From Marthasterias glacialis (lineage: Eukaryota > Echinodermata > Asteroidea > Forcipulatida > Asteriidae), in NCBI GenBank assembly GCA_911728455.2, contig OU452236.1:10097195-10161194 (forward strand): a stretch of 64,000 bases of DNA, in the 5' to 3' direction. The translations under genes were made by a program, and so were the position numbers. Shown piece after piece: positions 1-12,500 of this stretch (positions within the stretch are counted from its first letter, which is position 1; every line of letters begins with the position of its first letter). The notes beneath the pieces were generated by a model, which was given only the letters and a program-made list of their open reading frames with translations, did not search any database and had not been told where the DNA came from.

Positions 1-326
1 AATTGTTTCCTGTCATTTATTTTACACCAAAAGTTAACTGCTTGTTGGTACTACTTGGTAGACACCGCAGGGTAAGTTTGAAGACAACTAGTTAAGATCT
101 TGTTGCTATTTTTGGTGGAAAAGTGTTGGATTTTTTCGTGTCTTGAAAACTTTGACCAATGTAGACCGCACAGTGTACATTGTATCAGTGAACGCACGCG
201 CGCATCATCTGCGTCCTTTGGAACATCTCTATTACAACTAGTGTTGAGCGGTCTCCGTAGGGTTGAATATTCTACAGCGTTGCTGTATGTAATTTCCCCT
301 AAAACTACAAACTTTCTCACAATTTT
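1..326. other. Flank or 5' leader of the retrotransposon
   Basis: No gene recognised. It may be the 5' untranslated leader of the element that begins coding at 327. No target-site duplication could be identified by eye. Confidence 0.3.
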
Positions 327-3144
327 GTGATGATAATGACGAGTGCTATGGAGCATCAAGTAAACGGTGAAATAGTGACAAACTCCCAGAGAGGAAGTCC
401 TTTACCCGATCTGGTTGGTATGCCTGAGCAGGTACCTCCAGATCATATCCAAACTGCTCAAAACAGGATTCGTGTTGCAACCAGGAGAAAATGGAGTAAG
501 AACGATAACAAAATAGCGATGGAATGCTACATTAAGACTGTGCTGGACAAGAGAGGATACAGGAAGAGAATGTTTAGTCTATGGCAAGATAAAGAAATGT
601 TCGACATCAGTGAGCAGCGTCTTGCAGACCAGATAAGTACAATCAAACGGAACCGGTGGTTGACAAATGTTGAAATTGAGGAGATGAGGAGAAAAGTACA
701 AGCTGAAAGTAATAGAACAGAGATTGTTAACCACCACGTACCGGAGGATGTAGCTGCTGCTAGCTCGCAGACTGAAGATGAGGTAGATCTGCCAGGATTG
801 CAAGATGGTCAGGATGACGGAGGCATAGACGAAGAGGGGGGTTTAGAGCTTATGGAGGAGGAGGTGCAGATTAAGATGAGGGTTCAAGAGGTGATGAGAG
901 CGGCTAAAGGGTCAAACGGGTGGAGTATCCCGGCTTTGGGCCGGGTCCCAAGGAAAAGGCTGACAGATATGTCAGCCGTGGTAAGTAAAGTCCTTGGGTC
1001 GGTGAGTACTAATAATCTTTTGGAAACTAACCGTCTTATGTTTGCAGGGGCAGTTGTAGTAGGAGAAAAGTTAGGTGTGGAGGCTTCAAGTCCAGAACAT
1101 GAAAACAGTACACCATGGTGGAAACGTAGGCTAGAGGGTCAAATAAAAGATTTACGAAGGGATCTCAGTAGACTAGAAAAAATTAGTAAGGGTTTAATAA
1201 AAGGGTTCAGACTGGAGGAATACAATCATGACAAAATACAATGTGAAAGGTAGGGGGTAAGTGTAGTTATAGAGGAGATCAAACAAAGGGTTAAAGCTAA
1301 GGCTGCAAAGGTGAAGAGGTATGATGACAGGGTGAGGCAGTTTCACCAGAACAGGCTGTTTAACACCAATCAGCACCAGCTGTTTAAGGAGTTGGACAGA
1401 AAGATTGACAGCACGCAAGCGGGTCCGAGGCCAGAAGAGGCAAGAACTTTCTGGGGTGGTATTTGGGACCGACCAGTCCAGCACAACCGGCAAGCTGATT
1501 GGCTAACGGATGTGAAAGATGAATTGAGAGGCGTACAACAGCAAGAAGGATTCCAGATAGACGTGGACAAGGTAAAAAGACAGGTAAGGAAAGTGCCAAA
1601 CTGGAAAGCCCCCAGTCCGGATCATGTGCATGGGTACTGGTTGAAGAACTTCATTAGTTTACATGAGCGAATGGCCCTACAACTACAAGACTGTCTAGTA
1701 CAGGGTAAGGTCCCCACCTGGATGACTGAATCAAGAACGGTTTTGATAATGAAGGATGTCAAGAAAGGTAACATTGCAAGTAATTATAGACCAATCACAT
1801 GCTTGCCCGTGATGTATAAACTCTTGACCAGTATGATTGCAGAGGATCTTTATCGCCATATGGATGACCATCAGTTGTTTCCGGAGGAGCAGAAAGGCTG
1901 TAAGAAGCGGTCCAGAGGTACGAAAGATCAACTTATCATCGATAAGGCTGTGCTGAAGGACTGCAGGAGCAGAAAGACTAACTTGGCAAGGGCATGGATC
2001 GATTACAAGAAGGCGTACGACATGGTGTCACACACGAGGATAATGGAATGTCTGGATATGGTTGGAGTGGCCGATGCAGTAAAACGTCTTCTGAGTGAGA
2101 GCATGAAGACGTGGCGAACGAATCTGACAGCCAACAACGATAGTCTGGGCAAGGTATGCATAAGAAGAGGTATTTTCCAGGGTGACTCTCTGTCTCCGCT
2201 GCTTTTTGTTCTGACATTGATGCCCCTGTCGATGATTCTGAGGAAGGTGAGTGCTGGCTATGTAATGAAGAGGGACGGATGTAAGATCAACCATCTCCTT
2301 TTTATGGACGATTTGAAGTTATTTGCAAAGAATGAGGCGGAGATCGATTCTTTGGTGCAGACCGTCAGGATTTTCAGTGATGACATCGGGATGCAGTTTG
2401 GTCTGGAGAAATGTGCTTCAATGACCATGAAGAGGGGAAGAGGGTACATTCCAATGGCATCGCTCTGCCAGATGGTGCACAGATGAGGGCTTTGGGTGAG
2501 GAGGAAAGTTATCGGTATCTTGGTGTACTAGAATCGGACCACGTCCTTCACGAGGAATCAAAGGTAAGTCTGAGGGCAGAATACATCAGGCGGGTGAAGA
2601 AATGTTTAAAGTCCAAACTGAACGGGGGAAACATGATCAAGGCGATTCACACATGGGCCGTGTCTTTGATGAGGTACAGTGGGGGTATTATTGAGTGGAC
2701 TAAAGAAGATCTAGATGTCACTGACAGAAGGACAAGAAAGCTGATGACCATGCATGGCATGATACATCCGCGGGCAAATGTCAGCAGACTCTATCTTCCG
2801 AGGTCAGAGGGCGGGGTTACTGAGCGTGGCAGACAGCGTCAATATCGAGCGAAGAAGCCTGCATCGTCATGTCAGGAGCACCGAGGAGAACTTGCTGAAA
2901 ATTGTACGAATGTACACGACGGCAGACGAAGCTGGGCCGAAGGAGTACAAGAGGGAAATCAAAGAGGAAAGACACCAAGATTGGAGGAACAAGCCACTCC
3001 ATGGCCGGTTCCTGAGATGTACAGAAGAAGTGGCGAGTTGCAAATCCTGGAATTAGTTAAAGAGCGGAGAACTGAAGAAGGAAACCGTGGTATCGGTTGC
3101 TTGGTTGCTTGTTGCTGTGATATCGTGAAATAATAATAATAATA
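327..3144 (+). mobile_element. Single-ORF non-LTR retrotransposon, broken and 3'-shortened
   Basis: Two blocks in the same frame (327-1253 and 1311-2486) are separated only by a TAG at 1251-1253; the bases between are open, so this was one long ORF. The first block has a basic, helical N-terminal region. The second carries reverse transcriptase motifs: YRPITCLPV, a WIDYKKAYD block, QGDSLSPLLF and a catalytic FMDD box near 2305. Coding then shifts frame near 2410-2480, returns near 2810, and meets a TAG at 3054 where a conserved Trp is expected. The C-terminal zinc-finger and endonuclease part usual for this type of element appears missing. The copy ends in a short TAA-rich tail at about 3130-3144. 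It is on the opposite strand to the CCP gene and lies beyond that gene's last visible exon. Inactive. The exact clade (R2/R4-like single-ORF group) is inference. Confidence 0.85.
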
Positions 3145-3380
3145 CATTTTAGACCTCACTGTGAGTGCACATTGGACGGGTTCATCTTCATAAACAATAC
3201 AAATCATTTCTAAAATGTATCATTTTTCCCAAAGAAACGTTTATTAACTAAAAGACCTCAATTTATGATCTATAAACAAACTTTTGCAGTTAATTCACAA
3301 TTCTGAAATTCACAAAGTAGGAACTTTTTAGAAAATATGAAGTTTAACTAAAACCAGCACAATTGCAGCAATTACTATAC
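3145..3380. other. Intron sequence, nothing recognised
   Basis: Sequence between the retrotransposon tail and the donor of the last visible CCP exon. No gene or repeat recognised. Confidence 0.5.
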
Positions 3381-3575
3381 CTGGTTCACATCCGGGGGTT
3401 GCATAAGCCCACACACCACTCTTTTCACATTGGTTGTGAGGGGATCCATATAAACTGTAACCTTCAATGCAGCTGTAATACACCCATACCGAGGCAGCGA
3501 CTCTTGCATCCACTCTGACATCTTCATCCATACTTAAGGATACTTTCAAATTGGGAGCATTATGGAGTAAGCATG
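3381..3575 (-). CDS. Exon 19: CCP/sushi domain, last one visible
   Basis: A 65-codon phase 1-1 exon with acceptor TTCACAG and donor GTATAG. Cys two bases into the exon, then YYSCIEGYSLYG, a third Cys and GVWAYATPGC. The phase-1 donor requires a further exon to the left, beyond the retrotransposon at 327-3144, so the gene is incomplete here. Confidence 0.82.
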
Positions 3576-6500
3576 CTGTGAATACAAGGAATCAGAGAAG
3601 CAAACAAATTTAATAAAGTGATGGTAAAAGACACTGTGTGGTTTCTTTATGCAAATCATTAATGACTAATAATTACTGGTACAATAGACTGATCCATTAT
3701 GCTATGCCCCTTTATGTAATGGAAAGATCAATCACACCTGTGAACATGCACCCAAAAGTCAGTCAAAAGTACAATTACAAAATATATACAAGTTTCTGCC
3801 ATGCTTGTGGCCTGGAGCAGGGCCATACATTTGTTATTATAATATGCATCACATGTGAGTGTCATTTATAGGCAGTTGCCCTGGTGGACAGGACTTTACA
3901 GATTGGTGATATCTTGGTGCTCTTTGAGTCTTAAGGAGGTTAATACCTGCTCCTGAAGATGATCAGATTAGCTGATCAACAACAATAACCAACAACAACA
4001 ACAAAACAAAAACAACAACAAAACAAACAACAAACAACAAACAACAAGCAACAACAAACAACAAACAACAAACAACAAACAACAAACAACAAACAACAAG
4101 CAACAACAAACAACAAACAACAAACAGCAAACAGCAAACAGCAAACAGCACACAGCACACAGCACACAGCAAACAACAAACAACAAACAGCAAACAGCAC
4201 ACAGCACACAGCACACAGCACACAGCACACAGCAAACAACAAGCAACAAGCAACAAGCAACAAACAACAAGCAAACAAAACAAAAACAAAAACAAAAACA
4301 AAAACAAAACAACAAACAACAAACAATAAACAACAAACAACAAACATCAAACAACAAACAACAAACAACAAACAACAAACACAAGCAACAAGCAACAAGC
4401 AGCAAGCAGCATACAGCAAACAGCAAACAGCAAACAGCAAACAACAAACAAACAACAAACAACAAACAGCAAACAGCAAACAGCACACAACAAACAAACA
4501 ACAAACAACAAACAACAAACAGCAAACAAACAGCAAACAGTAAACAGCAAACAGCAAACAGCAAACAGCAAACAGCAAACAGCAAACAGCAAACAGCAAA
4601 CAGCAAACAGCAAACAACAAACAACAAACAACAAACAACAAACAACAACAAACAACAAACAACAAACAACAAACATCAAACACAACCAGCAAGCAGCAAG
4701 CAGCAAGCAGCAAACAGCAAACAGCAAACAGCAAACAACAAACAAACAACAAACAACAAACAACAAACAGCAAACAGCAAACAGCATACAACAAACAAAC
4801 AAACAGCAAACAAACAGCAAACAGCAAACAGCAAACAGCACACAGCACACAGTACACAGCAAACAGCAAACAACAAACAACAAGCAACAAGCAACAAACA
4901 ACAAGCAACAAGCAACAAACAACAAGCAACAAGCAACAAGCAACAAGCAACAAGCAACAAGCAACAAGCAACAAGCAACAAGCAACAAGCAACAAGCAAA
5001 CAACAGACAACAAACAACAAACAACAAACAACAAACAAACAACAAACAACAAACAACAAACAACAAACAACAAACAACAAACAACAAACAAACAACAGCA
5101 ACAAACAACAAACAACAGCAACATCATCAGCAGCAGCAGCAGCAGCAGTAGCAGCAGTAGCAGCAGCAGTAGTAATAGTAGTAGTAGTATAAAGGACATT
5201 TAAAGAGTGTCATGTCTGTCATAACTGACACTCCTGGCACTAATTTCAGAGTGAAAAGCAGAATTACAATAAAGACATTTCAACAGTCTACTAACAAAGA
5301 AATTGATGAATTTTAGACCATTACCCCTTTTTCAGAGCTTGCGCAACCTTAAAAACACTCTTGTCTTGGTGTATCCACAAACTTAAACCACTTATATCTC
5401 CACCATCTTCTGACCTTCTCTGAAAGACCACATCACACAACAGATTACCATATCATGGTTGTTTCCCCCGCACACAAGATTCCTGTATCTTTTTGTTTTT
5501 ATACATCAAACCTTTAAATATTTCTTAGGGCAACAATGTTTATAATATCAACGTGAAGCTGCAACAGCACTTATCATAACAACCAATTTGTCTTAGGAAA
5601 CATAGCACACAATGCATAAATAAAGTACATAACATTATTCAGAGGAGATGAGCAAACAGTCCTTACTTTTAACTGGTCCAGAACCAAGGACCTCCACCTC
5701 ACATAACTGCATCTTGTTCCCTCTGCTGCTTGGCAACCTGATGGTAATATATTGTCCATACAGATTGTCTGCAGCACAGTCTACATGAATGGGTTGTTGA
5801 GATGCTACTGTTTGTTTATTGATCATCTGGGGTCCACATTGTCTAGATGTCTCTCCGTCTGTAAGTCCAACATGTATTGAAGCTTCGGACAGTCTTTTCT
5901 CTGTGAGAAATACAAGGGTAGGCCTATAAAATAATCTCCAGAGAAAACTTTTTTCCTGCAGTTTTGGGTTGTATGGCTTCTATTGACAAACTAGGGAGAC
6001 CGCCAACATAAGGCAAGAGCTCAGTTGGTAGAGTGTCGGTACGTTAATCCAGAGGTCACAGGTTCAAAATCCATTCTAATTAATTTTTCGTTGTTCACCA
6101 AAAGTTAGAGTTAAATTTACCCACTGAATTTCCCTTGGTTTATTACTTGAAATTTGAAATAAAAAGTTGCAGCCCATCCAGGTGATCCATTTACTACCGC
6201 TTTCCTGGTTATACAGCAAATTCAGATTGTGGGCCCTATGGCTTTATTTAGACTGGCACCCCCAAACAATGATATTGACAAACTAGGGAGATGCCATGAT
6301 AGGACTGGATAACTTAGTTGGTCGAGCTCCAGCACAGTAATCTGGTGGTCGCAGGTTCATATCCTGTTATTTGTTCACCCACAAATTGAGAAAACCATTT
6401 AAAGAAAAATTCTAATGCAAATTGAAAACAAGCAACAATCAATCTGATGTGCCACCCATTGTGGAGTGACCCAAAAAATGTACAAATAATTTAGTTTATT

Positions 6501-9500
6501 TAAGCAATTGGCTTTAATATGATTATTGTCTTTACAGACTTGTTACGATCCAAAAATCTCAGAAATCAGATCCCCTATAAAATCTCAAGAGAAATTTCGA
6601 GATGCAACAAAAGAAATCATACAAGATTACACCAGCAATATTACCGTAACAAATCAAACTCTTGTTGTCTTTCCTCTTAAAATGTGTTATCTCTTTTGAC
6701 CTCAAAACGGGTGCTCCCCTTTGATCCCAAACCTTAATGCGATCTCATTAAACTTGAAAAAAGTCCTTCAAAACATTTCTAATAATACTACCGTGCAGTT
6801 CTTGCATTGAATTTGTGTGCACACAGCACACCTACAAAACAGTTTGGTTGCTTACATGAAGACAGCTGACCTCCATCCTCTCCGTATCTGACACAGAGCT
6901 GTATGGATGACACTTCAATCCAAGGGAAAAGAAAACTCCCTGTACACTCTCCACAAAAATGAAACAGACTTCGCAAAATACTCGCTGAATACTTTCCGGT
7001 ACTCCACTCAGCCTTCTTACAACCAGATTCACACCCTCTTTATACCAATCTTGAAAAAATCTTCTCAAAAACTTATTTCAGGAGATTACATCATAATTTC
7101 CATATGCTCTAGCGCCCTCTTTTGACCTCACAAAATCTCAAAAGACTGTGAGTGATCTTCACTCTTCCGTTCCCGAATATTCCAAGCCAATCAAGATTTT
7201 CAGGAAAGGTATACTATTTATAACCAAGTAAACTAGAACTTTTGAATGGTATCATAACAGACTGTAGGGACAACAGTTTTTGAAAGGAACAAAAATTAAG
7301 GAATCTAATCCCCAATGGATGTAGACATTAGAACTATCAAGTTGGACAGTTACAATTGTGGAGGTGCTTCAGTAAAGGATAATTACACATGGGAAAACAA
7401 TAATAATATAAATGAATGGAATATCATTGTGAAAAAGGAAGGGGCACATAATTTTTTACCTACGGGACTTTGCGGTTGTAATTAAGGTAAAGTTTTAGCA
7501 CTTTTAGGGTTAAATAAGAGAACATTAAAGGTTTGAAAAGGACCATAGCAAAGTGTTTGTAACAGAAGAGGTAATTAGGATATCGTAAATGGCAGTTTAA
7601 TACCGGCAGGGTGGCTCGGTCCATTGTCGCTAGGCCACGACACTGCAAGGTCTGAAAAGGCTGTTTAAATTAAACGGCAGCTTAAGACTGAGTCTTAAAT
7701 GGTCGTTTTAAGAACGAGTCTACTCTTTTACTCACTAGTCACTACTCTTTTATTCCCATTCATAAATACCCTTTCTGTTAAAAAGCATAAAAATGTAGGA
7801 AAATCTGTAAAACTGTTCTGTCTTGTACATTTCAATTCTTTTCCTCAGGCTGTTTTGCAAGGGGTGAAATTGCATGCGACGCTCAACGATTGTGCGTTCT
7901 ATAAATTTTACCAGTATGTATTGATTGCTATGTATGGCTACCAGCGCCAAACGCACATTAGACAAAGGGTCTTAAATAACTCCTACTTTATCTTTATCAG
8001 TGATTTAAGACTGTAAAACACTCCTGTACCGCGTGATCACGTTTCGTCTGATCAGAATGCATAAACTTCCCAAGGTAATATATGAATGTTTCTTACCACA
8101 GCAGTCTTGTCTTTTGTAGATATCAACAGATTCAATCATATAAACATCCTGTAAGTCCACCTGCCAGAATAATACATTTTCATCCCTTCCTGTATTACAG
8201 CAAGAAGAGAAAACCTATTATTACCATCACATTTGATTCAATCAACTGATATTTAGATGGATGACATCACTGATATAACTAATATTCTTATGTACAGTTG
8301 TTACTATAAGGACTGATTCTTGATACGCCAAATGCCATTATACCAGCTGTTAGATATCTGACGTGTTCATGCTCATTTTATATAGATGACCCTCTCTCTG
8401 AATCAATGGTATGCACAATATCTGTACATGCTGTACATGACTTATGTTAAAGAAGCCTTTGCCAGAGTGCTTTTAAGTTGTTCTAATTCATCTAGTATTC
8501 ATTTTGTTTTTGATGTTTTACTTTGATTTGTTTGATTAATGATGCTGCATCAGATGTCTCTGTTAGTATTTGGAAGTACGTAGATGACCTAACTCTGGCT
8601 GAGAATTGTTCATGTTCTGAAACTAAGAACCTAAAGGCAGATTTGGATAAGAATGTTAACTGAAAAAATAACAATAATAATGTCAAGCCCTTCAAGTCTG
8701 TTTCAAGAGAAACGCCCCTCAACCAGCTTAAACTTTTGATGATAATCCGTTCAAATTTGTGTCAAGCAATAAACCATAAGAGAAACTGACTGGAAACATT
8801 TTTAAATCAATTTTGGGGTGAACAAAGAAAAATTTACTGGAGTGGAATTTAAACCTGCGACCACCGGCTTAACCCTATCAGGCCCGGGCTTTTTCGGATG
8901 TACAGGGACCGGGTGGCACATAGTGCCCCCCTCCCTGCATATTTTCCAAAGTTTTTGTCCGATTTTGATGAAACTTGCCACAAATGTTTATTTCACTGTG
9001 TTCTACATGATGACATAAACAAAGGTCAAATAATCAACATTAGAGGGTGTTTGTGACTTTTTTTTGCTAATTTTTTGTCAAAAACTGTGTATTTTTATCC
9101 AAATGTTTTGAAACTTGGTAAACTTGTTCATTTTAACATGATCAATATAATTCTAACCTAATTTAATAACTGAGGTCACCGTTGGGGGCGCTATATTCCA
9201 TTAATTTATCCCATTTTCCTTTTTTTGAGAGGGGTATTTGTTTTGCATTTTTTTCACTTAAAAATCCACAATGCCACCCACCTATGCTTCCAGTAAGAAT
9301 GATAAGGCTTGGATGACAAATTTATAAAACAAAATATGGTTTGACAAGTAAGAAATTAGCTGTTGAAATATTCTATAGTTTAAATAAATTGTATAATTTT
9401 CCTCCCTATAAGGCAGCCATTTTGAGTTCCCAATTTTACTGATTTGATAAAATTTTAAATCAATTTAAAAATGTGTCCTTAAGCATTATTATAGGCATTA

Positions 9501-12500
9501 TGATTCAAAATGACTTGAAATGGGACAAGGACTTTCAGTGATACGCAAAACCAACTGTTGTTACACATGCTGCACACACTTTTGAAATTTTGTTTCAACA
9601 CAAAAAAACTTTTAGTGGTTCACAAAGGACATGTCAGACCCTTGTTAGAGTACAGGGATGTTGTGTAGAATTCATTGCTTGCTAATGCTCAGGTCCATAC
9701 TTTCGGGAAAGTGCAAAAGAGAGCTCTCAAAATTATGTTTGATAAAAGTTACTTTTCTGACAAAGATGCGATCATGGAATGTGGAATCAAAACTTTCTGA
9801 TCAAAGGCAAACCCACTGCCTTAAATTTGCCCAGTCAATGGTCGACCGCAAATAAACAGAAAACATCATCCCTCCTAAAACAGGAAAAACACACATGGTA
9901 GGAACTAGCCTAACTCACACTTCACCTCATTAGTCATTAGTGCACTGTTTGGTTTGGGTGTATACAGACAAATTTACCCAAACCAAATAGTGCCCTAGTA
10001 ATGTGTCCACCATATCTCAAAATGGCTTGTTGCTACTTTGTTAGGACCAATCGATTCAGAAAAAGCCCATTTCCACACTTCATTGACTTATTTATTAACT
10101 TGATTGCCTATTTACAGTCTGTTTTGTTCTTTTGCGCTATTTAACTTTTCTTGGGTGTGTTTTTGCAGGACCATAACCTTTGCCCTTTGCCTATTTTTTT
10201 ATGTTTTTTTGTTTTTATTTATTTATTTATTGTTTATTTATTTTTTTATTTTTCTAATTATCTATTTATTTATTATTTATTTATTTATTTATTTTTATTT
10301 TTATTTTTTTTAGGAGGGTGTTATTGTTATAGTGTTTGTGATGTTTTAATATTCCTGTAATTTGGCCTGTGGGCCACGGATTGAATGAATAATAAATCAA
10401 TAAGCCCATATATGAGAATACAAAAAAAGAACTTGATTTCATTAATCCAATAAGGATTTAATGTTACATCAAAATCATTCAGCCACCTAAGTTATGGTGC
10501 TTTTTGCTGTACAATGCATAAGGCATGTGACTCATCTAGTATCCTCTATTATTATTTTTTATGTTCATATACTCACGTGCATCAGTGCAACTTCCATGAT
10601 AAAAGTCTGAACTTCTGTCACCATCTACTGCTAAGCTTGCATTCCCAGTAATGGATCCACTGATAACGGTACCACTTTGCACTGCTGGCTTTCCATAAGC
10701 AATATTGTATGATGCACCTGTACGCATTAATAAACTCAGTAAACTTAATAATACCTCCAGATTTAATGAGTATCACAAACATTGGGATTAATAAGTATCA
10801 CCACACTTTGGGGTTAACCCTTTAGTCACCATGGTCACTATACCGCCCGAAACCGCCCGGCCTTTTACTCACTGACCCGCTCGAAACCGCCCGAGATTAC
10901 AAAACACTTCGTATCTCGAGTTTTACACATGCTAGCGGATCACACCAAACAGCCGTAGATAGAGCGTGATCTGAGGACCACGTTGGTCCTAATATAACCT
11001 ATGGTCACCATTGGAAAAAAACAGAATGATCCACTTCCAAAGGTTCAAAGGCCGGAAATCAAAGTCACAGTGATTTAGTTTCTCCGTGTAGTACGGACCG
11101 TATCGTATGTACAATGCGTTTTACGCACAATAATGTACACAGCGGACGGCGACATGCGCTTACTTTTCGTTGTGCTTTTGCGATGTTTTTACACATTATT
11201 ACAAGTAATTTACACTCCAAAAAAATACAATTATTATCTGTAAATACTAAAGACATTGTTTGTCGCTTCCAAAGGTATGGTTTGATTTTTTTCAATCACT
11301 TTCTAAACATTTTGTTCTGGTTTGAAACGACGCTACAGTTGAAAAAGTTGTGTGCAGTACTTTCCGTACTACGCTAATGCAATCCGTACACATTACAAGC
11401 TCACTAATTTAGTTGTTGTGTCGTTATCTTTACGAGCTCAATACTTTAAATTAGTAAAAGCAAACACACAATCGTGTAACTCATTCGAACGATAACTTTA
11501 TCCTTTACAAAATAAACCAAACTTGTAAACACAAAAAATAATCACAACGAAAGTTGTATCAAGATTTCTAGATACTGCATTAAAACCGATGGCTTTTCCC
11601 TGCCGGTTCAGTGAATAAATGACTTATGTTGCAGTTGCGTGCAGTTGCTAACGGGTTAATGAGTATCACTAACATTGGGATTAATGAGTATCACCAAACT
11701 TTGGGATTAAGGATCACCACACATTGGGATTGATGAGTATCACCACACATTGGGATTAATGAGTATCACCAAACTTTGGGATTAAGGATCACCACACATT
11801 GGGATTGATGAGTATCACCACACATTGGGATTAATGAGTTTCACCGCACATTGGGATTAATGAGTTTCACCGCACTTTTAAAATAATGTATGGATAAGTG
11901 GTAATTAAGCATCAAGATTGTTGGAATTACAGTGATTTTAGTGATTAGACACACTTATACAATGTAACACTGATGTTATTTCTAATCACAGTGCTCAGTA
12001 GTAACATTGTGGGCATAATTTGCATATTGGTCATGTTATAAAAGTTCGCCAACACTGGTGGAAAAATGTGTATTTATTTCTTTGATACCTTTTTTACTGT
12101 GTAGTTAACAAGACATTCTTTATATGAGGCTTTTCGTACACAAGAAAGAAATACACATGTTTGTATAATAGCAAGTCCACGTCAGAACATTTCAAGAACC
12201 ATCATTGTGTGGATAGGATTTGTTCTTATGTCCTCCCTCCATTTGTATTGCATTCATGGTTCTCAACATCGTAAACTGAGGACTTTTCTTTTTTAAATCT
12301 CAAATAGACAAAAGTATTTAGTTCCATTGGGTAGACCAACCCAAAACACATAATTATGAAAAGATAAGGTCAAAACAGTTTTCACAAACTACAGGGGATA
12401 ACAAAGTCATTATCTGTGTTAAGAACTATGCATGATGGTATACAGAGGAATAAAACTACTCAAGTAAACACAGATGTTGCCAGCTTTGATACAAGACAAT

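Noticed and set aside
3975..5190. Telomeric or interstitial telomere repeat
   Set aside because: The 7-mer is CAACAAA-type, not TTAGGG or another known animal telomere unit.
3963..5199. Minus-strand open frames up to 407 codons of Cys/Leu/Val/Phe
   Set aside because: They come from a stop-poor heptamer repeat open in several frames at once, with no start context or domain.
5985..6115. Functional tRNA gene
   Set aside because: A-box and B-box motifs are present but the acceptor stem and anticodon arm cannot be formed; the second copy and shared flanks indicate a SINE.
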